Assembly (NCBI GenBank): GCA_024223125.1
Contig: JAAEOP010000423.1
Location: 1-43,185, forward strand
Reading direction: 5' to 3'
DNA length: 43,185 bases
From: Chloroflexota bacterium
GTDB taxonomy: Bacteria > Chloroflexota > Anaerolineae > Promineifilales > Promineifilaceae
Shown: one piece after another, positions 15,222-24,705 of the stretch
Position numbering within the stretch: the stretch's first letter is position 1
Layout: each line of letters begins with the position of its first letter
Notes under the pieces: model-generated
Database searches by the model: none
What the model was told of the DNA's origin: nothing
The model's input: the letters and a program-made list of their open reading frames with translations, nothing else
Program-made: the position numbers and the translations under genes

Positions 15222-16082
15222 TTACACAACTTGAATCGCGTCGGCCGCTAATTTACCGGCCTCTTCCAAACCTTTTAGCTGTTGCCCTTTGGCATTTATC
15301 CAGCGTATGGTGTAATTGGCTGCCAATTTATCGAGCGCCTGCCACAAGTCGACATTGGCTACGGGCTGGTCATCTTTCTTCTTCCAACCTCGTTTACGCC
15401 AGTTGTGTATCCATTGCGTAATCCCCTGGTACACATAATCTGAGGTGGTGAACAACTGTACTGTACTGTTAGGCGGCAGCAGTAGTAAGCCTTCAATAGC
15501 AGCCCGAATCTCCATGCGATTGTTAGTGGTTTGGGCTTCGGAACCGCTGCTTTGTTCGGTGTCGTTTTTCTCTTCTAACACGATCCCCCATCCGCCAGGG
15601 CCAGGGTTGCCTTTGCAGGAACCGCGCAGATAGATACGGGGGATGCTGGGATCTATTTCTTCTGGAGGGGTAATTTCCAACCGTGCCTGACGAGCCAGTC
15701 GGTCTACGCGCTCATTCAGTTCGTTGCCGGCGTGGCCTTTGACCCATTGCCAACTGATTTCGTGCTTTTTTGCCAGGGGCCACAACTGCTGCCATAAATC
15801 TGCGTTGCGGACATTTTTCCACTTTTTGGCAGCCCATTTTTCAATGTATTCGGTAATGCCTTTACGCAAATATTCGGAGTCGGTGTAAAGTGTGACTTGA
15901 CACGGCCGCTTCAAAACCCCCAAGGCCCGAATCGCGGCCGTCAATTCCATGCGGTTATTGGTAGACGAGGGATCATGTCCCGTCAGCATCTTCTCATGCG
16001 TACCAAATTTCAGAATGGCTGCCCAGCCACCAATACCAGGATTGGGGTCTGCACCGCCATCGGTGTAAATGATGACTTCCAT
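15222..16082 (-). CDS. rnhA: tandem RNase HI: active N-terminal domain plus degenerate C-terminal copy
   Basis: 286 residues, about twice a normal RNase HI. The first domain (1-135) has every catalytic residue: D8 in IIYTDGGADPNPG, E46 in NNRMELTAA, D68 in LYTDSEY, H117 in WVKGHAGN and D127. It should cut the RNA strand of RNA-DNA hybrids. The second domain (148-286) clearly has the same fold (IYLRGSCKGNPGPGGWGIVL, NNRMEIRAAIEG, WINAKGQQLKG), but D8 aligns with R153, D68 with T213 and H117 with K265. Only E191 remains, so it cannot be catalytic and may have become a hybrid-binding module. It is convergent with the small gene at 15001. No Shine-Dalgarno is visible before the ATG. Confidence 0.92.
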   Translation of the reverse strand: MEVIIYTDGGADPNPGIGGWAAILKFGTHEKMLTGHDPSSTNNRMELTAAIRALGVLKRPCQVTLYTDSEYLRKGITEYIEKWAAKKWKNVRNADLWQQLWPLAKKHEISWQWVKGHAGNELNERVDRLARQARLEITPPEEIDPSIPRIYLRGSCKGNPGPGGWGIVLEEKNDTEQSSGSEAQTTNNRMEIRAAIEGLLLLPPNSTVQLFTTSDYVYQGITQWIHNWRKRGWKKKDDQPVANVDLWQALDKLAANYTIRWINAKGQQLKGLEEAGKLAADAIQVV

Positions 16083-16083
16083 A

Positions 16084-16146
16084 TTGGAGATAGGAGATAT
16101 TGAAGATAGGAGATTGGGGAAATCTCCTAATCTCTCAATCTCTCAT
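16084..16146. repeat. GAGATT/AATCTC word repeats
   Basis: GGAGATAGGAGATATT, GATAGGAGATTGGGGAAATCTCC and AATCTCTCAATCTCTC fill the gap between the reductase and RNase H genes. The inner GGAGATT...AATCTCC can fold. Confidence 0.6.
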
Positions 16147-16147
16147 T

Positions 16148-17545
16148 TTATTTATTTAGGGCCGTTAACATCTTTTCAATATCGGTAAATTTGAGCCGCG
16201 GACGGCCGAGTTCCTGCCCTCTGGCTACTTCCATTTCATTCAGTTTCAGCCAATCTTCATACCGAACATGACGGGGCTGCCGTTCTTGTATGAACGACTC
16301 TACCGCTTCAATGGCCGGTGATTCTGGCGAGAGTATCTTGCCAGCGCGTACATCGGCCAGCAAACATTCCACACTTTCGGCCGCATCCGGCTTGTTAGTG
16401 CCAATGACGCCACTAGGGCCACGTTTAATCCAACCGGCTGTATATTCACCCAGCACAGGTTCATTGGTGTCCGGGTCAATGACCCGTCCATGTTCATTCA
16501 AAATAACGCCCCAACGGTCATTGAAGGGCACGCCTTCAATGGGCACGCCCCGGTAGCCAATAGAACGAAAAACCAACCCTACCGGCCACTCTTCAAACTT
16601 CTCTGTAGCGCGGGGGCGGAGTGTGCCTGATTCTGTTTTATACAGTTCATTGTGAACAAGGCGCATGGCCTGCACACGGCCGTCGTCATCCCCCATCAAC
16701 TCCACCGGAGACAGTAAAAAGCGCAGGGTTAGTTTACGGGGTTTATCTGTTGACGGCCGTTCCGCATACCCCTGCACAATTTGTACCTTCCGTACCGTCC
16801 CCCGGTCTGCCTCAGCCAGCGACGCTTCACTCAAAGGACCTAACTGCGCCTCTTCCGGCAGCACACAAATATTCGCTCCGGCCAATTCACCCAACTCTTT
16901 AGCCTCATTGGCCGTAAAAGCTGCCTGAGCCACACCGCGCCGCCCTAGCATGATCACTTCCTTAACCTGACTATGCCGCAGCGCTTCCAGAGCATAATCA
17001 GCAATATCTGTGGTGGCTAACTCCTCCACCGTGCGGCTCAAAATTCGGGCCACATCTACAGCAACATTGCCCACGCCCACAACCGCCACTCGTTCTTGTG
17101 ACAAATCAAACTCATAATCTCGATAGTCAGGATGGCCGTTATACCAGGCGACAAATTCTGTGGCTGCATAGCTGTTTTTTAGATCAATACCAGGGATGGG
17201 CAAATTCTTATCCGTTTGTGCCCCGGTGCTATAAAGGATGGCATGGTAAAAGCGACGTAAATCAGCCACGGCCACATCTTTGCCCACTTCCACATTACCA
17301 AAAAACCGAAACCTTGGTTTGGCCGCCACCCGGTCAAAAATTCTGGTTACAGATTTTATCTTTTGATGATCGGGGGCTACTCCAGCCCGTACCAGGCCAT
17401 ATGGCGTTGGCAGACGATCATACATATCTACAGTGATTGTTAACGCCTTTTCCTTAAACAGACGTTCGACAGCATAAAAACCGGCCGGGCCGGCACCCAC
17501 GACAGCCACCCGCAGTGGATGACTGTCACTTCCTACTTGTGACAT
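16148..17545 (-). CDS. fprA: ferredoxin-NADP reductase, adrenodoxin-reductase (FprA) type
   Basis: 465 residues. The FAD-binding Rossmann motif is VAVVGAGPAGFYAVERLF (13-30), followed by the family mark DRLPTPYGLVRAGVAPDHQKIK. The NAD(P)H-binding motif is RVAVVGVGNVAVDVARIL, with a downstream EVIMLGRRGVAQAAFTANE segment. A C-terminal FAD contact is AGWIKRGPSGVIGTNKPDA. These identify the FprA/adrenodoxin reductase family, which passes electrons between NADPH and ferredoxin in the cytoplasm. AAGGAG lies 7 bases before the ATG at 17545. The CBS-pair gene lies 51 bases upstream on the same strand and may be in the same transcript. Length is normal for the family. Confidence 0.93.
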   Translation of the reverse strand: MSQVGSDSHPLRVAVVGAGPAGFYAVERLFKEKALTITVDMYDRLPTPYGLVRAGVAPDHQKIKSVTRIFDRVAAKPRFRFFGNVEVGKDVAVADLRRFYHAILYSTGAQTDKNLPIPGIDLKNSYAATEFVAWYNGHPDYRDYEFDLSQERVAVVGVGNVAVDVARILSRTVEELATTDIADYALEALRHSQVKEVIMLGRRGVAQAAFTANEAKELGELAGANICVLPEEAQLGPLSEASLAEADRGTVRKVQIVQGYAERPSTDKPRKLTLRFLLSPVELMGDDDGRVQAMRLVHNELYKTESGTLRPRATEKFEEWPVGLVFRSIGYRGVPIEGVPFNDRWGVILNEHGRVIDPDTNEPVLGEYTAGWIKRGPSGVIGTNKPDAAESVECLLADVRAGKILSPESPAIEAVESFIQERQPRHVRYEDWLKLNEMEVARGQELGRPRLKFTDIEKMLTALNK

Positions 17546-17596
17546 ATGTTTGCTCCTTAGTTTGCATTCTGGGAAATAATGTTAATGGACACAATT

Positions 17597-18031
17597 CTAC
17601 GAAGATGAATTCGCTAAAATCTGTGTCTCTAAAGTATCAATTTCGCCCCGGTATTGGTCTCGTTGGACTTTTAACACATCGCCAATGGAGATCACACCTA
17701 CTAACTGACCCTCATCTATAACTGGCAAATGACGGATACGATTTTCCGTCATCGTGTGGGCGACAGACATTAAATCATCCTGGGGCACGGCCGTGATCAC
17801 CTTCTTCGTCATCAACTTCTTTACCGCTACCAATAAAATTCGCTCATATTCTGGTAGTTGGCGTACCACATCTCGTTCAGACAAGATACCAACTAACGCA
17901 CCATCGGCCACGACCAACAGCGCCCCAATATTATACTGACGCAGCAACGATACCGCATCAGCCACACTTTGCTCAGGGCGAATGGTAATGACCTGATGAC
18001 GTTTTGTAGTAAGAATATTACTGACTTTCAT
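17597..18031 (-). CDS. CBS-domain pair protein
   Basis: 144 residues made of two CBS domains in tandem (a Bateman module) with no other domain. CBS1 includes VADAVSLLRQYNIGALLVV and GILSERDVVRQLPEY; CBS2 includes LMSVAHTMTENRIRHLPVI and GVISIGDVLKV. Such stand-alone modules bind adenosine nucleotides (AMP, ATP or SAM) and are thought to sense energy state. GAGGAG lies 7 bases before the ATG at 18031. It precedes the FprA reductase gene on the same strand, which suggests a link to redox or energy control (inference). Confidence 0.9.
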   Translation of the reverse strand: MKVSNILTTKRHQVITIRPEQSVADAVSLLRQYNIGALLVVADGALVGILSERDVVRQLPEYERILLVAVKKLMTKKVITAVPQDDLMSVAHTMTENRIRHLPVIDEGQLVGVISIGDVLKVQRDQYRGEIDTLETQILANSSS

Positions 18032-18125
18032 ATTTCAAACTCCTCACCTTGCTGCGCCGCACTCAAAATGCCAGACAGCCTAAATCATACTTTGTATGCG
18101 GCATTATAACGTACCCGCTACCTAT

Positions 18126-18240
18126 TGAAAACTGACGATCATCATGATCAAAAAAACCTGATCGACATATTTTGAAGAGCCGATCAGATTTTCAGTTTTC
18201 GGCGTTCAGGATTCAGAGTGCAGACGTTACTGAAAACTGA
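18126..18240. repeat. GAAAACTGA / TCAGTTTTC repeat cluster
   Basis: GAAAACTGA occurs at 18126 and 18232, with its complement TCAGTTTTC at about 18192. The words TTCAGGATTCAGAG lie between. The cluster surrounds the terminator at 18146-18187. Confidence 0.55.
18146..18187 (-). terminator. intrinsic terminator of the LysM gene
   Basis: On the - strand CTGATCG and CGATCAG pair perfectly around a 16-base loop and are followed by GG and seven T. It lies about 75 bases past the stop of the gene at 18263. Confidence 0.7.
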
Positions 18241-18262
18241 ACACTGCATACAGAACAGTAAT

Positions 18263-19726
18263 TTACTGCATTGCTGCTCCTAGCGTAGTACATGCCGGGC
18301 AGCTTCCATCTGGCCGAATAATGGCATACCCGGCCTGGGGATCATTCTCATCGTACCGGGTGAAATCTACATTAAATACAATGACCATCCTGGCACGGCC
18401 GCTGCCACGAGAAATCCCAACCGCTTCGCCCAACCATTGAGCATGTTGGGCAACGGTTGTATTGGCTGCCCAGGAAAAGTTGGCCGGCACAAAACTAAAT
18501 CCCTGCGGTGACATATAACCCAATTCTGTAAAGCACAACTGTCTGGCCCCGCCAAAGCTATTGTAATACAGATCAAACGTGGGGCCGAAATACCAACTGT
18601 AGTGATGATCGCCAGAATCGGCAGGATGCCCCGTTGTAGCGAAGGGTGAGGTAGCCCCGGCGTTGTGATGCACTCCAACACAATCCATAAAACTGGCCGC
18701 ATTAGCCGCTGCCATACCCGACAAATACCGTGCATCAGACCAGGCATTGGTGCCATTATCAAACCCAGTCGGCGCCAGCGCCCCGGAAACGACCATGACA
18801 TTGGGATTAGCCGCTTTGATAGCATTGTAAGAGGGCGCTAATAAATTATTGACATAGGATGTGGGGCTGATTTGTCCTGCCGGCCATTCAAAATCAATAT
18901 TCTGCTCATTCCAAATTTCAATGGCGTCTGGCCCTTTGGTAGCCACATCGCCCACAAAATTGACGTAGGCGCCAAAGTCAATACCATTGGTTGGTGGATA
19001 CGTTTGTGCCCCGGTAATGGACAGTAAAATTTTGAAGCCGTTATTGTGGGCATCATCAATGGCTCCTACGACACTATCGGCCGATTGACCAGGACTCCAC
19101 TTCACCTGTATTTTTATCCAGTTCATGCCCGCTTCTTGCATGCGCGCTTTATTGCCCATGTTCAAACTTTGGCCGCCCAATTCAAATCCAGCAGAAGGCG
19201 GGGGAACGGTGGGGGGCACGGCCGTAGGCGGCGTTGTCGTGCTGCCAGGGGGCGGTGTGGCTGTGGGTTGGGGTGGCGGATTAGACCCAGTAGGAATGAT
19301 AAGCACCTGCCCCACATAAATCAGGTTAGGGTTGGCGATGTTGTTGGCGGCCGCAATTGCATTGACGGTAGTTCCATAACGACGGGCAATGGCATACAGG
19401 GTATCGCCTGGCTGCACAACATAGGTAATGGAACCGCCGGGGGGCGCGGTAGCTGTGGGCAGGGGGGGCACGGCTGTTGTCGGCGGCGACGTTGGCGGCG
19501 GATTAGACCCATCAGGAATTTCAATGACCTGCCCCACATAAATCAGGTTGGGGTTAGGAATATTATTGATGGCTACAATATCATTAACCGTTGTGTTATG
19601 CCGGCGGGCAATACTGTATAATGTATCTCCCCATCTGACCGTGTACTGAAATGCGGACACGGCCGCAACAACTAAAAACAGTAGACACAAGGCTAACAGC
19701 CCGGCCGTTATTCGTGTTCGTTTCAT
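18263..19726 (-). CDS. secreted LysM x2 protein with glycoside-hydrolase-like (beta/alpha)8 domain
   Basis: 487 residues. A signal peptide ([20 protein letters not shown], cleavage after AVSA) is followed by two LysM domains, [20 protein letters not shown] and [20 protein letters not shown], which bind peptidoglycan or chitin-like glycans. Each is followed by a Pro/Thr linker. From about 190 there is a barrel domain of the GH5/GH39-like clan with a candidate acid/base Glu in [15 protein letters not shown] and a candidate nucleophile Glu in [11 protein letters not shown]. It probably acts on a cell-surface polysaccharide. AGGAAGG lies before two adjacent ATGs; I prefer the second for spacing. 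Two Cys near the end (CPAC) may pair. The exact glycoside hydrolase family and substrate are uncertain. Confidence 0.85.
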   Translation of the reverse strand: MKRTRITAGLLALCLLFLVVAAVSAFQYTVRWGDTLYSIARRHNTTVNDIVAINNIPNPNLIYVGQVIEIPDGSNPPPTSPPTTAVPPLPTATAPPGGSITYVVQPGDTLYAIARRYGTTVNAIAAANNIANPNLIYVGQVLIIPTGSNPPPQPTATPPPGSTTTPPTAVPPTVPPPSAGFELGGQSLNMGNKARMQEAGMNWIKIQVKWSPGQSADSVVGAIDDAHNNGFKILLSITGAQTYPPTNGIDFGAYVNFVGDVATKGPDAIEIWNEQNIDFEWPAGQISPTSYVNNLLAPSYNAIKAANPNVMVVSGALAPTGFDNGTNAWSDARYLSGMAAANAASFMDCVGVHHNAGATSPFATTGHPADSGDHHYSWYFGPTFDLYYNSFGGARQLCFTELGYMSPQGFSFVPANFSWAANTTVAQHAQWLGEAVGISRGSGRARMVIVFNVDFTRYDENDPQAGYAIIRPDGSCPACTTLGAAMQ

Positions 19727-20029
19727 CATACCCTTCCTTTTAATGCTTATAGGACACAAGCGAAATATAGTTTATGTTTACTATTATAGACAGAGTACCC
19801 CAAAAAACTCAAGTCTCAACTCCAAACTTCCAAACCCCGTAAAATCCTAAAGGCTCAAAAACCTCTGTGACCTTTGAAAACTCTGTGGCTAAAATTGGAA
19901 ACACCTTTTGCCAGACTGTACTTGAGCCATAAGCATTCTAATCGGGTATACTTGGCGCACAAATACAGATGAGATGGCGCTTAAAAACCAACCCACAATC
20001 CAAATCCCGCACTCCCACAGGTGAATAAA

Positions 20030-21469
20030 ATGAGATCACACACATTGGTAGAAAAGATAACTGAGTTTTTTGATGACGAGATGGAAATCTATGATTCTAT
20101 TTTAGATACTATTGGCGATACTCCCCTCGTCTGTTTGCAATCCGTCGGCAGTGATTTGCCTTGCAAACTATTGGTCAAAGTAGAGTTTTTCAATCCTGGC
20201 GGCTCAGTTAAAGATCGTATTGGCCCGGCGATTATTGAGGAAGCGGAACGCAGCGGCCGTCTAAAACCAGGCGGCACTATTGTAGAATCCACTTCTGGCA
20301 ACACGGGTGTTGGACTAGCCATTGCCGCCGCTATCAAAGGGTATCGCACCATTTTTGTGATGCCCGATAAGATGTCTCAGGAGAAAATTTTACTGCTGCG
20401 GGCTTATGGAGCGCGGGTGGTAGTGACGCCAACGGCCGTTGAACCCGACGACCCCCGCAGCTATTACAAAGTGGCCGAACGGCTGGTAGCCGAAACCCCC
20501 AACGCCATCTTAGCCAATCAATACCACAACCCCGAAAATCCCCAGGCCCATTATGACGTCACCGGCCCTGAACTCTGGCGGCAAACAAGGGGCAAAATCA
20601 CCCATTTCATTACCGGCATGGGAACGGGAGGCACAATTACTGGCGTCGGCCGTTACCTGAAAGAACAAAACTCGCATATCAAAATCGTGGGCGTAGACCC
20701 TGTTGGCTCTATTCTGTATGAACTACATCGCAGCGGAAAAGTTGTTAAAGCCGAAGGATATAAGGTTGAAGGCATTGGTGAAGATTTCCTGCCCAGCACC
20801 ACCGACCTGAGCGTGGTAGATACCATCGTCCAGGTAAACGATAAAGAAAGCTTCCTCATGACGCGACGGCTGGTGCGGGAAGAGGGCATCTTTGGCGGCG
20901 GTTCCAGCGGTACGGCCGTAGCCGGGGCCATCAAATACGCCCGCAAACATAACCTGGGGCCAGATGATGTGGTCGTGGTCATTTTGCCTGATTCCGGCTC
21001 CCGTTATCTGAGCAAGGTATTTGACGACGATTGGATGCGTGAAAATGGCTTTCTGGAACGGGCCTGGATTGATTTTCGGGCCAACGATGTACAGGCTGCC
21101 AAACCGGATCAAGGTCTTATTACGGCCGCGCCAGACGACTTGATTCCCAATGTAGTACAAAAGATGAAAGAGTACAATGTGTCCCAGCTACCGGTTTTGG
21201 ATGAGAACGGCCGTCTTGTGGGCGCAGTGACCGAAATTGATCTCCTCAACCATATGCTCACCACCGACCACGCCACCCACGATCCCAACGAAACAATTGT
21301 CAACATTGTAGACCGTAATGTGCCCATGGTGCGCCCCAACACACCGCTAGAAACGCTCATGGGCATTTTCAGCCGTCACAACGCCGTCATCATTGCCACC
21401 GGCGATGAAGTACAGGGCATCCTCACCAAAATTGATATTCTCGATTTTCTGTCTACACAAGTCAAATAG
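20030..21469 (+). CDS. cbs: cystathionine beta-synthase (PLP domain plus two CBS domains)
   Basis: 479 residues. The fold-type II PLP domain shows IGDTPLVCL, the Schiff-base Lys in NPGGSVKDRIG (K61), the substrate loop TSGNTG, the phosphate-binding GMGTGGTITGVG and the GGGSSGTAVAG loop. From about 355 a C-terminal CBS pair follows (VVQKMKEYNVSQLPVLDENG and the later PMVRPNTPLETLMGIFSRHN). This is the architecture of cystathionine beta-synthase, which condenses serine with homocysteine. Related enzymes act as O-acetylserine sulfhydrylases, and the activity cannot be separated by eye. AGGTGA precedes the ATG at 20030. A GTG at 20021 and the ATG at 20081 (MEIYDSILDTIGDTPL, the more usual family start) are alternatives. 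Confidence 0.93.
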   Translation: MRSHTLVEKITEFFDDEMEIYDSILDTIGDTPLVCLQSVGSDLPCKLLVKVEFFNPGGSVKDRIGPAIIEEAERSGRLKPGGTIVESTSGNTGVGLAIAAAIKGYRTIFVMPDKMSQEKILLLRAYGARVVVTPTAVEPDDPRSYYKVAERLVAETPNAILANQYHNPENPQAHYDVTGPELWRQTRGKITHFITGMGTGGTITGVGRYLKEQNSHIKIVGVDPVGSILYELHRSGKVVKAEGYKVEGIGEDFLPSTTDLSVVDTIVQVNDKESFLMTRRLVREEGIFGGGSSGTAVAGAIKYARKHNLGPDDVVVVILPDSGSRYLSKVFDDDWMRENGFLERAWIDFRANDVQAAKPDQGLITAAPDDLIPNVVQKMKEYNVSQLPVLDENGRLVGAVTEIDLLNHMLTTDHATHDPNETIVNIVDRNVPMVRPNTPLETLMGIFSRHNAVIIATGDEVQGILTKIDILDFLSTQVK

Positions 21470-21481
21470 GTAAAGTGAGGA

Positions 21482-21503
21482 GTTCGTATGTCCATATGCG
21501 AAC
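21482..21503. repeat. 22-bp near-perfect palindrome
   Basis: GTTCGTATGT and CATATGCGAAC pair along almost their full length with two G-T pairs. It lies just after the cystathionine beta-synthase stop. It could be a short terminator without a T-run or the end of a decayed insertion. Confidence 0.45.
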
Positions 21504-21563
21504 AGTCAAAAGTTGCCAACTTTCGAGATTCAGGTTAATTGGCAAAAGAAGAGGAAGTTGTCC

Positions 21564-21647
21564 ATGCAAACTACCAAAGCAGCTACAATAAGTGACCATT
21601 TTTCATGCGTAAAAGACCCCCGAATGGTCTGGCACAGTGGTGAATAA
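21564..21647 (+). pseudogene. N-terminal fragment of an ISAs1/H-repeat-type transposase
   Basis: A 27-codon frame reads MQTTKAATISDHFSCVKDPR and ends MVWHSGE. The ISDHFSxxKDPR stretch is the usual opening of ISAs1-family (DDE_Tnp_1-associated) transposases, which are about 350-380 residues long. AGAGGAAG lies before the ATG. Nothing further downstream reads as transposase. It is probably the scar of an insertion sequence; the short length makes the match uncertain. Confidence 0.45.
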
Positions 21648-21733
21648 TTACGTTCTCTATTTGCCAGTTTTGCTGAAACCTGGCGACTAAGACCTTTCGT
21701 TATTGTGGGCTTTACAAAAACACAGATTTTGAT

Positions 21734-24613
21734 ATGAATCCAACAACACCCTTACTTCTAAACAGTAACCTGGAGCGCGGCTACCAACTCGGTGAGTACA
21801 CTCTGTTAGAAAATATCGGGCGTGGTGGCGAAGGGGTTGTCTGGTCAGCCTGGCACGGCCGTCGCCAACAAATCGTCGCCCTCAAAATAATATCCAACGC
21901 CCCCAGCGAACCAGCCATGACCAACTACGTCTCCTATGAATTTGAACGTCAAGTTCATCTGCTGGCCAGTTTAGAACACCCCCACATCTTGCCCCTGTAC
22001 GAATTCGGCTCGACCAATGACCTGTACTACTTTGTCATGCGCTACAATGCTACCGGTTCCCTTGCTAATCGTTTATTAGCCGGGCCACAATCCCTTTTCC
22101 AAACATTGCAAATCGCTTCTCAAATCGTTTCTGCCTTAGACTATTTACACACTAAAGTCATTATTCACCGCGATCTAAAACCGAATAACATTTTATTGGA
22201 CAGCCAGGATCGAGCAGCCCTTTCTGATTTTGGACTGGCAAAGCAGTTGACTGAAGACACCCTGCCCTTCCACACCGGACGCGGAACTGGCCCTTATGCT
22301 CCTTACGAACAGCACATTAGTCTTGGCATGTCATCCCAATCCGATATTTTCAGCCTGGGGATTGTCGTTTATGAAATGCTGACCGGACATCTTCCCTGGG
22401 ATGGCGACAGTTATTTGGCAATTCAGCAAAAGCAAGAAAATATTGAACTACCAGACTTGCACGACAGTGACCCAAACCTACCCGCTGCATTGACACTGGC
22501 TCTGCGCCAATTAACGGCTTTCAACTGGCGACATCGCCCCCAAACGGCCGTAAAAGCCCTACATTTACTCATAGAAGCGTGCCAATCTGAGCTTGAGCCA
22601 CTACAAACAGCAGCCCTTTCCCAGCCAACGCCTCGGCTGGATGATGCTAGGTTGGCGGCCCAGGACGCCCATTATCTACTCCATCTCTTTTTGGCTGGTG
22701 GGTATACCGACCAGGAGATATTTCCGGCACGATTAACCCATCTTGCCCTGATTGATACCATCTGTAGCCAACCCGGCCCATACCAGCTTACCCTGACTGA
22801 GACGGAGCGCCGCTTCATGCTGCGCGGGGCGCTGGTTCATGGGTATCATGTAGACGCCTGGTGGCAGCAGGTTAACAGCCCCCAGGCACGTTTACAGGTT
22901 TGCGAAACGGTTATTCAGGTTGAAGAGGAAACGGCCGTCAGTCGTGCCCTCATCCAACTAAATCAGGACAGCGCCACAGCCACTCTGCCCCTTGCCAGCC
23001 AAACGCAAGAAAAAATCCTCGATCTTCTGATCAATGAAACAGGATATTCATTGCGTGAGCAAGCTTTGAATTTGCTGGCCCGTTCCCTCAGCCCCGCTTC
23101 ACATTGGCAGGAAATTGGACTAACCGCTCAGGCCGATACCCAACTGGCCCTATTAGCTTTGCGGGATGATCGATTTAGCGTCCAGGCTGCCCAACTCATC
23201 GGCCAGATTCACAGCCAGACGGCCATGCAAACCATCCTCTTCTCCCCCCTGTCCAAAAACGAAGGGCAACTGTTGGCAGTCCTGGCTACCATCCGGCAAA
23301 CGGCCGGTAGCCTGCCCAGCAATGTGCCCCGTCGTCTACGCTTCAAACTGCTGGTCGCCCAACTACAAAACCAGCTTGTAGAAGACCGCGAAGGACTTTC
23401 TCTGGTACGCACTCTGATTGGCTTAGGGGTGGGCATCTTTATGAGTTTGATAATGTTGGCGGGTTGGTTTTCCCTACAAGATGATCAGATGCGGGATGTG
23501 CTGCTTATTCCATACCCAGTCAGCAATATCATCACCATCGTAGAAGTGAATGATGAAAGTCTGGCCCGCTTCGGCCGTTGGGAAGCCTGGTCACGCACTT
23601 ATCATGCCGATCTCATTAACCAGCTTACCCAAGCCGACGCTGGCGCTATTGTCCTCGACTTCTTGTTTGATACCCAGACTGATGAAGAAGCTGACGCCCG
23701 GTTAGCCGCAGCGATGACCGCAGCCGGGAATGTTATTCAACTGGCCTTAGGGCAAGGGGATGCCTACAAAGATGCGCCAGGAATGCTGCGTTTTCAGGAA
23801 CAGCTTTTGCCTGAAGCCCGTTTCTACCATACGGCCGCGGCCGTCGGTCACACCAATCTTCTGCACGATGAAGATGGGTATGTGCGCCAAATGCCAACGA
23901 TTATTACGGTTGATGACGGCCGTCAAATCATGAGTTTACCTCTGGCCGCCATCCTGGTCTATCTCGGCGTAGATATACAATCAGCTATGCCCACACCCCA
24001 GGCTGGCGCCTTAACTATTGCCGGTCGCCAGATTCCTGTTGGTGAATTTGGTGAATTGCAAATTTATTTTGCCGGCCCTCCGGCTGAGCCAGGCAAAAAC
24101 ACTTTCCAGACCGTCAGCTATCAAGACGTGCTAGATGGCATCGTACCCTCAGAAATGCTAAAGGACAAAATCGTACTGGTCGGCATCACTGCTACCTCAG
24201 AACCAGACCGCTACCTGACTCCTGCAAGCATCGGTCGCCCGATGTATGGCGTAGAAATTCTGGCTAATGTCATCGAATCAATCTGGTCGCATCAATTTAT
24301 TATTCGTCCCAGCGACTTTGTACGAGTAGTGATACTCCTCATACTGGGGGTTGTCACCGGGCTGCTTTGCACTCGTCCCTGGTCTGGTCTGGCTCTGGCT
24401 CTAATTCTGGGTGTAGTTTATTTTGGCCTGGTCGGGCTAATTTTTGATACCCAGGCCATCATGCTGGATTTGCTCTTCCCCTTTTTTACCATCGCACTAA
24501 CTTATGCGTTGGTCACTGCCTATCGCTTTTCCATTGCCGCCCGGCGATCAGGCAAATCTATCTCCCTCCCCATTTACACCGTCATCAAACAACTTCAAAA
24601 CTCTGGAAAATAA
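21734..24613 (+). CDS. Ser/Thr protein kinase with CHASE2 sensor
   Basis: 959 residues. The N-terminal kinase domain has IGRGGEGVVW (28-37), ATP-binding K51 in VALKII, HRDLKPNNILL (145 on) and DFG (165-167), all intact. A helical region of about 270 residues without a clear family (near 285-550) follows. Then come one transmembrane helix (about 556-577) and a CHASE2 extracellular sensor (about 585-850, including VEVNDESLARFGRWEAWSR and GAIVLDFLFD). Three closely spaced transmembrane helices (about 857-935) and a short cytoplasmic tail end the protein. CHASE2 with its paired transmembrane helices is a known receptor architecture in Chloroflexota and cyanobacteria, where the ligand is unknown. 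There is no clear ribosome-binding site. A strong bidirectional terminator overlaps the stop. The convergent FecR-type and sigma genes may belong to the same envelope signalling theme (inference). Confidence 0.92.
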   Translation: MNPTTPLLLNSNLERGYQLGEYTLLENIGRGGEGVVWSAWHGRRQQIVALKIISNAPSEPAMTNYVSYEFERQVHLLASLEHPHILPLYEFGSTNDLYYFVMRYNATGSLANRLLAGPQSLFQTLQIASQIVSALDYLHTKVIIHRDLKPNNILLDSQDRAALSDFGLAKQLTEDTLPFHTGRGTGPYAPYEQHISLGMSSQSDIFSLGIVVYEMLTGHLPWDGDSYLAIQQKQENIELPDLHDSDPNLPAALTLALRQLTAFNWRHRPQTAVKALHLLIEACQSELEPLQTAALSQPTPRLDDARLAAQDAHYLLHLFLAGGYTDQEIFPARLTHLALIDTICSQPGPYQLTLTETERRFMLRGALVHGYHVDAWWQQVNSPQARLQVCETVIQVEEETAVSRALIQLNQDSATATLPLASQTQEKILDLLINETGYSLREQALNLLARSLSPASHWQEIGLTAQADTQLALLALRDDRFSVQAAQLIGQIHSQTAMQTILFSPLSKNEGQLLAVLATIRQTAGSLPSNVPRRLRFKLLVAQLQNQLVEDREGLSLVRTLIGLGVGIFMSLIMLAGWFSLQDDQMRDVLLIPYPVSNIITIVEVNDESLARFGRWEAWSRTYHADLINQLTQADAGAIVLDFLFDTQTDEEADARLAAAMTAAGNVIQLALGQGDAYKDAPGMLRFQEQLLPEARFYHTAAAVGHTNLLHDEDGYVRQMPTIITVDDGRQIMSLPLAAILVYLGVDIQSAMPTPQAGALTIAGRQIPVGEFGELQIYFAGPPAEPGKNTFQTVSYQDVLDGIVPSEMLKDKIVLVGITATSEPDRYLTPASIGRPMYGVEILANVIESIWSHQFIIRPSDFVRVVILLILGVVTGLLCTRPWSGLALALILGVVYFGLVGLIFDTQAIMLDLLFPFFTIALTYALVTAYRFSIAARRSGKSISLPIYTVIKQLQNSGK

Positions 24614-24640
24614 AATCCCTGGTGGTGTACCAGGGATTTT
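24612..24640. terminator. perfect 12-bp bidirectional terminator
   Basis: AAAATCCCTGGT (24612-24623) pairs perfectly with ACCAGGGATTTT (24629-24640) around a 5-base loop, so A-tract and T-tract are present for both strands. It starts within the stop codon of the kinase gene and also serves the FecR-type gene that ends at 24706. Confidence 0.9.
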
Positions 24641-24705
24641 ATACTACCTATACGTTTTAGAATACCGTTCGATACGTTACGGGTTAATCTGCTGCAATAG
24701 TTTCC

